Assembly: GCA_019828595.1 (NCBI GenBank) | Contig: JAHQRK010000066.1 | Location: 35,001 to 49,605 of the forward strand | DNA from: Aphanomyces cochlioides | Lineage: Eukaryota > Oomycota > Saprolegniomycetes > Saprolegniales > Verrucalvaceae | Reading direction: 5' to 3' | Length of the DNA stretch: 14,605 nucleotides | Shown: piece by piece, positions 6,874-14,605 of the stretch | How positions within the stretch are numbered: position 1 is the stretch's first letter | How the letters are laid out: each line of letters begins with the position of its first letter | Notes under the pieces: generated by a model | Database searches by the model: none | The model's input: only the letters and a program-made list of their open reading frames with translations | Told to the model about the DNA's origin: nothing | Position numbers and translations under genes: made by a program

Positions 6874-9800
6874 TTAAGGTTCCAAGGTCTCGTTTTGAGA
6901 TTGTGGTAAGATTTGGGCAGAGAACCACTCATTCTGGTGCAAACTATGAAGCACCGATGTCAAGGAAGCCTTCGTGGAGTCGTCCAAGGAGGCTCGATTG
7001 ACTTGGTACAGATGCCGCTTTATAATGTGTCCTGCTAAGCTGGATATCGTCATAGGTGTTTTGTTAGGTAAATCTGGACGGTAAATCCGGTCGCACCGAG
7101 TTTTCCAAATTGTATACCAAATACAAGATAAAAAAATTGGCCACAGCAAATTAAATCCAGCTTGGAGGTCTTTGTCTTGGAGTGCTATAGGAGAGAAGAA
7201 TATTTTTTCCATGGTAGTTGGCCAAGTAAAGTTAAGGGATCTGGCCATGGATTTAAATGGACTCCAACATGCTCGAGTATATGGACAGTCCAAGGTGAAA
7301 TGTTTATACGTCTCCACTTCATGACAGAAAATACAAGTGTTCGGGATATCGTCCGAGTACTTGAATTTGTATCGGAGAGGTAAGGCTCGTATAAGCAGTC
7401 GATATATGAAAGCACTATACGTTGGCAGAATAAATTTGGGCTGCCTGTAGAATGCGACCACTTTAATATTTTCCTTGTGGGCATAAAAATCCGAGGGTAC
7501 CAATAAATGCGCTGTGGGTAAAACCTCCTGAGCTGATTTGGATTTAAATTCATGAGTTAAATCATCCAAGGTGGCATCAATAAAGGGTAAAAAGCCATCT
7601 TTAAAATTTCCAGCCCAAGTAATTTCGGTAGCCGTTTGCCGATAAGGTGTAGGCTGACGAAAATTAATTTCTGTGTCCTCGGGTGGAGATGGAAGGATAG
7701 ACTTAAGTCTTCCGTGTAGAGCATACCACCATTTATGATCGGGAGTGGCTAAATGGCGTCTTGAGCATTGAGATTTAATCCAATCTAACAGGATTTTCCG
7801 ATCCATAAGATTGCCATTTTCATCGAGTAGGTGGCGAACATGGGTAAAATTTAATTTTGCCAGTGATACAGCATAATCATAAGTCTTTGGATAGCAGTGT
7901 TCAAAGACAGTTTTCTCCAAGGGTAAGAATTGATTGTGCCAAAGTGGAAAATTTCCATCGACTTGAACTGTGGGAAATTTAAGTGGGGTTGGAGATAAGG
8001 ATAACCATAGTCGAGTAAATGCTGACCAGAGAGGTGGAACCTTATCTTGGTGGGATATGGCTTTGTACATACTAGAGTGTGGACTCATGAAAAGGAGATC
8101 ATAAAAATTTCCCCATGGACTGAAGGCTCTGGAGAGTAAATATTCTCCAATGGATAGCCATGCTGGCAATTTCGTTTGACCATACGAGTTGTGAGGTGGT
8201 GCTAGGAGTAGCTTGAAGCATTTAAAGGTCATGACCCGGTGTAGTTTTGACCACCAGTGGGTAGACGATTTAAATCCGAGACCACCTTGTGCTTTTGGAA
8301 GGAAAATAATGTCCGAGTTGAATTGATGCAAATGACGTTGAGTCGAATATGGATCAATTGTATCGCCGTGAATAAATTGCTTGGCGACCTTGTCGAATAG
8401 TTTGGCATATTCTTTGTCGATCGGAATAAATTGGAGTTGATACCAGAGCACAGGAAAACAAATTGACCTTAGGATTGTCACTTTTCCGGGTAGGGTTCGT
8501 GCTCGATAAGACCATAGTTGTGTTCTTGAGACCAATTTCTCCAATAGCGAATTTAAACGTGTTGTGGCTGTGATGTTGGGAGAAATTAAAAGGCCCAACG
8601 ATTTAGCAGGTTTGTCATCAGTAATAGCCAAAGGTGCCAGGTCTGGAGGTAAATTGGCATGGGTTAATAATTCTGTCTTGGAGAGATTTAACTTGAAACC
8701 AGAGATATCACAGAATTTTTTGACGATGTCGAGTTGGAGTTGCAACGTCGATGTATTTTTGGAGTACAATTGGGAGTCGTCTGCATAATAGCTCCCGGTG
8801 TGAGTGTGATGACCAATTCGTATGCCCAAATCTTTTCTCTTGCGTATGGCTAAACACATAGGTTCTAGCGCCAAGACAAATAAAAGAGGTGATAATGGGT
8901 CGCCTTGTAAAACACCACGTTGGATCTTAAATGGGTTGGATAAATGTCCATTGACAATAATTCGTCCACGACGATTTGAATAAAGCACTTTGACCATGTT
9001 GAGAAAGGACGGTGGAAAATTAAATTCCTTCAGGGTTGCCAATAAATAGGAATGGTTGACCCTATCAAAGGCTTTTTCAAAGTCCAAGAGGGCCACAATA
9101 GACTCGGAGGAATAAAACTTCATAAAGTGATTCAGGTCTTCCAAGCGCAGTAAATTGGTTTGGATTGATCGACCACGAATAAAACCTGTTTGATCCGGGT
9201 GGACTATCGACTGAATGATTCTCTGCATTCGTTCTGCAAGGACCATTGTGAGGATTTTCACGTCGATATTGACCAAACTGATGGGACGGTAATTTTTTGG
9301 GAGTAGTTTGTCGTCCTTTTTGTACAGCAGTACAATTAAACTTGTCAATTGGGAGGGTGCCAAGTTGGAGTGAGAGTTGATTTGGTAATAGTATAGCATT
9401 TCCAAAGCCAGGGACCATTCATGGGGAAACATTTTCAAAATTTCGTAGGGCAGTGAATTTGGCCCAGGAGTTGAATTCCGTTTGGAGTGTTTAATGGCAA
9501 AATAAAATTCGTTTGCCGTGAGAGGAGCCCCAATAAATCTCTTGTCGTCGATATTGAGTCGGCGAGATATCAGAGTTTTTAAATACTTGGCCATTCTTTC
9601 CTTGTCAACTGCCTCATGGTCGCCATACAGGTCAGAATAAAACTCGTGGAGTGTCGAGGAAATTGATTGTTGATCAGAAGCAATATTTCCATTGGACATT
9701 TTGAGTGCCTTGAAGGGAGATTTTTGTAAAGGGATTGTGCGAGGTGGCTTTCGGTGAAATTTGGTACACCTTTCCGCTTTCTCGAGATGAGTTTGCATAG

Positions 9801-10958
9801 CAGTATCTTCCCGTAGGACTTTTTTCCTGTCATGATATTCATGTATGGCAGCTTGAATTGTTTTGATACGTGCCATCAAGGACGCACATGGGGCGTTTTG
9901 GTAATCCCGAATCAATAAAGCCAAATCCATAGATAATTTCTTGAGAGGCCTTTGTTGATTTTCGACCAACTCGTCGTGTAGGTATTTTAATTGATTTCGC
10001 ATGTTGGTGATCATGGTGTCGAAATGTAGACCAACATTTGAGTTTAATTGGGTCTTGGTAAGGAAGGTTTCAAGTTGACGAGAGATAATGAATTTGGCCT
10101 TGTCATTGTTGAGAACCCATTGTGGTGTTTTCCATGGACCAGGTCCCATTGATACTGATGGACGTTTGGTCAATAATTTGCAGGGAGTGTGGTCAGCATG
10201 AGGAATTGGTTCCAGGTGACGAAATTTCAGATGACGTAGGGATGCCATAGCAGACGAGATGAAAATATAGTCAAGCCGATTGACAAATTTTGGACTTGTG
10301 AAAGCACGTTTCAGTGGATTTTGTTGACGGAAAATGTCAACGAGGTGTAAATCTTGTAGCCATAGGTTGAGTTCATATGAGCCATGGGTCGCATGAGTCG
10401 AAGGACGGCATGAATCTAATGTTGGGGAGAAAATAACGTTAAAGTCGCCACCAACAATATGAAAAGCTTCGGGTGGAAAATCGCGAGGCAGATCATTAAA
10501 AAATCCACACGGTCGTGATAGTCGTACGGAGCATAGATGTTGTGAATAAAAACCGGGATATTGTCCAGAGTGGCCGATATAAGTAAATAACGACCACGGA
10601 GGAGAGGTTTGTCCCAAGAGTGGTTTAAATTGGTGCAATTGTCCAGAGGGCAGTCAGGATGAATAAATGTAGCAAGGCCTCCAGTGGGATGAGAGGTATG
10701 GCTGATGGAATAAATTGGCTCCTCGTAGAAGAAAGTGCCTTGTTGGTTGGTATGTTTTTTCCAGTAGAAATTGATTTTGCCATGGTCGCTGGGGTAAGGC
10801 AGTCGAGTTTCTTGGATAAGTGAGATAGAGTTTTTGAGGAGAAAGTTCTTGAGAAGGTGGTGGAAAGAGTTGGAGAGACCATTTGTGTTGAGAGAAAACA
10901 AGCTAATATCCCAGTCGATAATGGCTTGTGGTAGCGCGTTAATTGTGGTCACGGTCAT
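6874..10958 (-). CDS. LINE ORF2: endonuclease-reverse transcriptase, one frameshift
   Basis: The protein starts at ATG 10958 and ends at TAA 6874-6876; about 1361 aa once the frameshift is allowed for. Residues 1-265 are an apurinic-type endonuclease: SLNTNG near 22-27, the catalytic-type QET with Glu at about 50, GGDFN near 170, RLDYIF, and HADH near 254. The reverse transcriptase spans about 490-760: YRPISL, GFIRGR, motif A LDFEKAFDRV (first Asp codon at 9084), LQGDPLSPLLF, and YADD (codons 8787-8776, about residue 725). A zinc finger (CIFC, then H and C) lies near residue 1208, followed by IWKTRCDRIY. The reading frame breaks at a run of six T on the coding strand (10503-10498), at about residue 152; one more T would restore VDF-FNDLPRDF in frame. 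All catalytic motifs I looked for are present. The protein nicks the target and copies the RNA at the nick. Confidence 0.93.
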
Positions 10959-11058
10959 GATTAATATTTGGGTTTTGATTTTTTGACTTCAAGTCGTTGT
11001 GTTGGTTTGGGTCGGGGTGTGGTGATTGTGGTTTTAATTGATTTTGTGTGTTGGCGAG
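10959..11058 (-). other. ORF1-ORF2 spacer
   Basis: The 100 bases between the ORF1 stop and the ORF2 ATG are T/A-rich on the plus strand, with CA-rich sequence on the coding strand. The two frames do not overlap, and no stop-start coupling motif is seen, so ORF2 would need internal entry or reinitiation over about 100 nt. This differs from LINEs that use an overlapping TAATG-type junction. Confidence 0.5.
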
Positions 11059-13582
11059 TCAATTGGAGTCTGCATTGTCACCATCGCCAAGTTCTTTGTA
11101 GTCGAGTTCAGGAGCCTTTTCGTCCGGAAGTAAAGTTAACAAGGCATCAGTATCCGAGTCAAAACACTTCGTAGGGTCAATTGTTTGGAGTGCCAGATCT
11201 TTCACAATATGGCTCAACTCTTCTTCAATTTTATGATGTTGCACCAGGTTTCCAGCAGCAGGACTGGAAATTAATTTAATCAAGGAGGCGTCCGTGATTA
11301 AATTGCAATTGGGCCAACGGTGGACTTTGTCTTTCAGGCACAGATTAATATACTCATCGTTCGTATAAGCTTCAGGTGCTCTGTTGGACAGAAATAGATC
11401 GATTGCTGCTAGAGATCTTCTCATGTGGTAGTCTTCGTCATTTGGACACAAACTTTGGAATAGATTTGTGGGGCTGTAATTTTCAGGAGGAGGATGGCCA
11501 TGCTGTTTTTGGTAGTACGAGGTAAATCGTTCTTCATCAATAGCTTGCATGGGATTTTCTCCAGCCATTAAACGTATAATTCCTCTCGAGGCAATTAAAT
11601 TGGATGCGATTTTGCGAGATTTTGGGTCCATATAGATATTTCCAATAAAGCCAGGTTGGTTGAGGGTTTCATCATGAAATACCAATGGGTTGGTGGATTC
11701 ATTCAGTTTTTTCTTCAGCTCTGTGATTTGAGCCTTCACTTTGGCTCCTGCTGGTTTCGTAGAGGCTGGAATTTTTTTGGGTATCGTTGATTTTGGGGAC
11801 GAAGCAGGACGTTTTTTGGGCGTGTCGGTAGGAACGATATCAAGATGGAATCGAGGAACCGTTGTGCCTGATGTTGTCACGTCAGAGTCGTCTGAGCTGA
11901 GGATAGCGAATCGATTTTGTGTTGGAATCGAGGTAGCTGATATTTTGTATTGGGGACCTTGAATAAAACCGGCTCGAGTTGGTTTAAATTCGTCCTGGGA
12001 TAAATTGGGTTTGTCTGTGAGAATAATATTATTCTCGCTCGAGCCCTTGGGTGATTGTGGAGGATTTAATATCTTCTTGGGTTGAGCTACCATTTCTTCC
12101 TCTTCGATATTTGATTTCTCCTCTTGTTCCATGTCCACATCGCTTGACAGGTCGACAAAGTTTTCCTTGCCATTTTGATTTTCCTTGGGATCGGCATTAG
12201 GGGATTCGGAGTTTCCAGTTGTGCCAGTATTTTCCTTCGGGGTGTTGGGTGGTTGGTTTTCTGTCGATGGATTTTCGGGAGCATCAGTTTTTTCCTCTGT
12301 AGCGTTTTCCTCGACATGGTCTGTATTCTTTTTAGCGTCGTCTTTTTGTTTGGCTTTTTCCAGTCTAGCTTGAACGCTGGGAGGGACCGTTTGATTGAGG
12401 GACCGAATTTTATGTTGAAAAACATAAACTTGGTTTTGGATCTCGATTTCTCTCAGAGGCTCGCCTCCATCATCTGGTACCAATGCCAAAGGAGGAGTTT
12501 CGGAGTCAAAAAGGACTCGAAATTGGGTCGAGCGTAATAAATTGTCAGTACTGGGGTTAAAACCAACAATGACGCAGTGAGTGAGCTCTTCCAACTTTTT
12601 CAAAATCGCTTTTTGAATATCGTGATCCACCAGGTTGTTGAAAGTAATAAAATAAAGTTTCGAGTGGGAGAATATTCAGGCACAGTAAATTCTTGTTTTC
12701 CCAGACGAAGGGAGGTTCCACAAGTTTTGCGCAATAGATCATCGTCATAAAACGTCAAAGAGAGAGTAGTCGGGTTTTTCTTGTGGAACAGAATTTCCTT
12801 GAATTTCGATTCCCAAAGCGTACCCGGGTTTTGGGTAATTAAATTCGCTCGGATTTGGTAGTCCTTGACTTGACGGAAAGCTTCTCCCAGAGGAATGTCC
12901 ACAGTGCAAGCCTTCGAGGATGGAGTTTTCAAGATGTCTTCAATGAATTCATCCATAGCAGTAGGGTTTTGGCGGAATTCTCGAGCTTGTCGAATTAATT
13001 CTTCCAATTCAGAGTCGTCAATGGGATGCCCACCAGTGTTGCGAACCAATTGGGTTTTCACATGGCGGGCTCCTTCCCATACATTATTTTTCTTCGAGTT
13101 GGTTTTTTTGCCTTCGTTGTTGGACGAAGCTTGTTTTTTGGGGTTGGAGGGTTTGGCAGGAGAGTTTGTCCCATCTTTGGAGGGATTTTTCGAATTAGGT
13201 AAAACTCGTCCATGAGGGGTGCCGTCAGGATGGGTAATATTCTCCCAGGCTTGTCAGAATCCTTGGGTAATTTGCCACCATTGGCGTCAGAGGCAGGTTT
13301 TTCGTTGGAACCATTAATATCCATACCCATTCCTGCATCATCGGGTCCATTTTTTTTGTCCATATTTGGACCAGTGTCACCACCTAAGTCAACACCATCT
13401 TGGTTGGAAACATTTTCCCTACGAAGAGAGTCGGACGCAGCGGCGCTGTTCCTAGAGGAAGGAGGTTTTTCAGCGGCTTCTCGGCTCGGACCGGGCGTCG
13501 CTTGGCTAGGGTCAGGCGTCGATTCACGTTGAGCGAATCGAGACACCGTCGAAAGGATGGTTTTTTCCGCGCTAGAGGCCAT
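11059..13582 (-). CDS. LINE ORF1: gag-like RNA-binding protein, two frameshifts
   Basis: ORF1 starts at ATG 13582 (an in-frame TAG lies about 65 bases upstream) and stops at 11059; the total is about 841 aa when two breaks are bridged. The N-terminal ~110 residues are Ser/Pro/Asn-rich. The first break is near 13246-13244 (a GGG run on the coding strand), after KLPKDSDKPG. The middle frame then carries a Lys/Asn-rich stretch and SELEELIRQAREF. The second break is near 12668-12666 (a CCC run), after QEFTVPEYS. Just beyond it, KLYFITFNN, a helix (DIQKAILKKLEEL), CVIVGFNP and FRVLFDSE could form an RRM-like beta-alpha-beta fold. A long acidic low-complexity linker follows, then a folded C-terminal part around MRRSLAAIDLFL. 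No CCHC zinc knuckle is visible. I infer an RNA-packaging role from its position before ORF2; the family assignment is weak. Confidence 0.8.
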
Positions 13583-13662
13583 GACGTTGTCGAAAGCACC
13601 TAAAAAGCAAGATTTTCCGTTGGGGGGCTGTGGTAGTTTAACCTACAAAGCAAAAACGAAAG
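13583..13662 (-). other. LINE 5' UTR, about 80 nt
   Basis: Directly after 5S nt 49 the element begins CTTTCGTTTTTGC and reaches the ORF1 ATG after 80 bases. It holds an in-frame stop and no obvious promoter of its own. Such a short leader suggests that the element relies on the promoter of the 5S gene or flanking sequence, although the 5S internal control region lies on the far, 3' side of the insertion. Confidence 0.6.
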
Positions 13663-13711
13663 TCATAGAGCGAACGGGGTATGGTTCACTCGGGCTAATA
13701 TGGCCGATTAT
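13663..13711 (-). rRNA. 5S rRNA gene, 5' portion (nt 1-49), separated by a LINE
   Basis: The minus strand reads ATAATCGGCCATATTAGCCC, continues GAGTGAACC, and ends with CCGTTCGCTCTATGA. GGCCATA near nt 7-13 and CCGTTC near nt 35-40 are the conserved 5' half landmarks of eukaryotic 5S. Nt 1-6 (ATAATC) are exactly complementary to GATTAT at 4358-4353 (helix I), and nt 16-21 (AGCCCG) to CGGGCT at 4414-4409 (helix II). The next natural base, the A of AGTTAA, is found only at 4421, across the retrotransposon. The final 15 bases are the target-site duplication. The 5' end at 13711 is set from the helix I pairing and from the length; it could be off by a base or two. Confidence 0.88.
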
Positions 13712-13722
13712 ACCTACTACCT

Positions 13723-13735
13723 CTAATATACATAT
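13723..13735 (-). promoter_or_regulatory. TATA-like element upstream of the 5S gene
   Basis: On the minus strand ATATGTATATTAG lies about 13-25 bases before the presumed 5S start at 13711. Upstream TATA-like elements at roughly -25 to -30 help 5S transcription in plants and some fungi. Here it is slightly closer than that, and the flank is AT-rich anyway, so the call is tentative. Confidence 0.35.
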
Positions 13736-13849
13736 CTAAGTCTACTTTTATTTAACTTTGAAATATTCACCTCCTTGCTACCTACTTTTACTGCAGGACT
13801 ACTACCTATGCTACCTCCTGACTGCGTCTCGACTGGAATTGAATTCGAA

Positions 13850-14215
13850 TTTAATTTTCACGCGTTTGAAATGTCTTTTTATGGAGTGATCTAGCTTCTT
13901 CCTGTGCTGTCAGTATGCCTATACTCCACTAGACGCCACCTAGAGCCTAGGAAGCACTTGAATTTATTCGATCCATATTTTCACGTGTTTGAAATGTCAT
14001 TTATTCTAGCCACATCCTGTGTTCCTTGACACTACTCTGTGGTCTCTGTCATGGTAGCAGCCTAGACAGCCCATTTATTCCATATTCTCACGCGTTTGAA
14101 TTGTCTTTTTTCGATGGAATCGAGTCAAAATGGTCCTTTTCTGTGCCTACAGCTCTGTCAGCACGCTCTATCTGCCTCGTTGGCTGTGCAGACTGCCATT
14201 TCACACGTGATTGAC
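13850..14215. repeat. Three diverged direct repeats, about 107-123 bp each
   Basis: The landmark 'cacgcgtttgaaatgtcttt' begins at 13859, recurs as 'cacgtgtttgaaatgtcatt' at 13982 and as 'cacgcgtttgaattgtcttt' at 14089. Each unit ends with a 'ttattc.a.tccatattyt' type sequence just before the next landmark, and the middles contain 'cctgtg.t.tc' and 'ctgtcag/ctgtcat'. The start-to-start spacings are 123 and 107 bp. They lie directly upstream of the 5S gene (minus strand); two short open frames across them have no recognisable content. Confidence 0.65.
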
Positions 14216-14276
14216 TTTGTTAGTGTATATGGGCCGAATGTTCGTAGAACAAATGAAATCTCCCCTTCTCATTCTT

Positions 14277-14300
14277 GGGCCTATAAAAAAACATAGGCCC
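14277..14300. other. Perfect 8-bp hairpin with an A-rich loop
   Basis: GGGCCTAT (14277-14284) pairs with ATAGGCCC (14293-14300) across the 8-base loop AAAAAAAC. The left arm together with the loop also spells a TATA-box-like CTATAAAAAA. No gene starts convincingly after it within the window, so its role is unknown. Confidence 0.5.
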
Positions 14301-14605
14301 TCCTCGCTAGCTACCTGGAAAATAAAATCCCCCAAGTAGCTGCAATCGACTTGGCATTCAACATACCAAGTCTATCTTACTTTGACAAATCACTGCCTTC
14401 ACCCAACATAATTGGCTTTTCACAACACTTCCTAGAGCCAGAGTCGTCCCAAATACCTTGATGCCTCCGACGATCCAATCGCCAAAGTCATTCCAGTACT
14501 CAAAACAACCCCATATAGACCCCAGTCCATGTCGCTATAACACCAACTTATATCGGACAAACACCTTGCATTCGACAAATTTGCCAAAGTCTCTGATGCC
14601 TTCCT
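14301..14605. other. Unassigned right-edge sequence
   Basis: No gene, RNA or repeat is supported up to the window edge. The sequence is C/A-rich on the plus strand and has no open frame of useful length. It might be the start of a feature that continues beyond the window. Confidence 0.35.

Larger units (their letters stand above)
4437..13662 (-). mobile_element. Full-length non-LTR retrotransposon (LINE) inserted in a 5S rRNA gene
   Basis: The element runs from 13662 to 4437 on the minus strand (about 9.2 kb). It has a short 5' UTR, ORF1, ORF2 with endonuclease and reverse transcriptase, and a long 3' UTR ending in two hairpins. No long terminal repeats flank it, and no poly(A) tail is seen. 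The boundaries follow from the 15-bp duplication of 5S nt 35-49 on both sides. Non-LTR elements that insert specifically in 5S genes are known in animals (Mutsu, Tx1 clade, from memory), and this element has the same logic; whether it is related cannot be settled by eye. The 5' boundary is firm because coding and UTR follow directly. The 3' boundary rests on the duplication; part of the 2.4-kb non-coding tail could in principle be older or nested DNA. Confidence 0.8.

Noticed and set aside
8564..8788. Plus-strand open frame across the reverse transcriptase
   Set aside because: It is antisense to the conserved YADD region of ORF2 and has no features of its own.
12175..12537. Hydrophobic plus-strand open frame that looks like membrane segments
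   Set aside because: It is the antisense of the acidic, Lys/Glu/Asn-rich linker of ORF1; complementing such codons produces Phe/Leu/Ser-rich sequence automatically.
12600..13061. Separate small gene between two other frames in ORF1
   Set aside because: Its apparent start is a GTG, and the same frame stays open upstream to about 13255 with protein-like sequence. It is the middle part of ORF1 between two one-base shifts, not a separate gene with an overlapping stop-start.

Overview
The window looks like an intergenic, repeat-rich stretch of a eukaryotic nuclear genome. It holds no host protein gene that I can support. Its centre is a full-length, two-ORF non-LTR (LINE) retrotransposon on the minus strand, and this element lies inside a 5S rRNA gene, which it splits into two halves 9.2 kb apart. 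The host lineage is uncertain. The 5S sequence is eukaryotic. The C-terminal zinc-finger region of the LINE ORF2 resembles that of L1/Tx1-type LINEs known from plants and from early-diverging fungi (Mucoromycota). I lean weakly to such a fungus.

Layout, left to right. Positions 1-1668 are AT-rich with no convincing gene; two ~180-bp direct repeats with a constant 1016-bp offset (471-650 and 1483-1668) bracket a degenerate minisatellite (~711-1410, unit ~37-38 bp around 'gacttggttctgcag'). Positions 1669-2150 are unassigned. Positions ~2155-4105 are a tandem satellite: nine identical 151-bp units (2451-3809) flanked on both sides by progressively diverged units of ~147-148 bp. A short spacer leads to the 3' half of the 5S gene (minus strand, 4353-4421, followed by a T-run).

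The LINE occupies 4437-13662 (minus). Reading in its own direction it has a ~80-nt 5' UTR, ORF1 (13582-11059, about 841 aa, two frameshifts), a 100-nt gap, ORF2 (10958-6874, about 1361 aa, one frameshift; apurinic-type endonuclease, reverse transcriptase with YADD, C-terminal zinc finger), and a long ~2.4-kb 3' UTR full of degenerate internal repeats that ends in two adjacent hairpins without a poly(A) tail. It is bounded by a 15-bp target-site duplication (CCGTTCGCTCTATGA). The 5' half of the 5S gene is at 13663-13711.

Joining the two 5S pieces gives a 118-nt 5S rRNA whose helices I and II are formed by pairing across the 9.2-kb insertion, which shows that they are halves of one gene. The break is between 5S nt 49 and 50, just before the AGTTAA of the internal promoter. 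All three coding frameshifts in the LINE have the same sense (-1) and can each be explained by loss of one base in a homopolymer run, so the element may be intact in reality or only recently dead. Upstream of the 5S gene (13740-14215) lie three diverged ~107-123-bp direct repeats, and 14216-14605 is unassigned apart from one hairpin.
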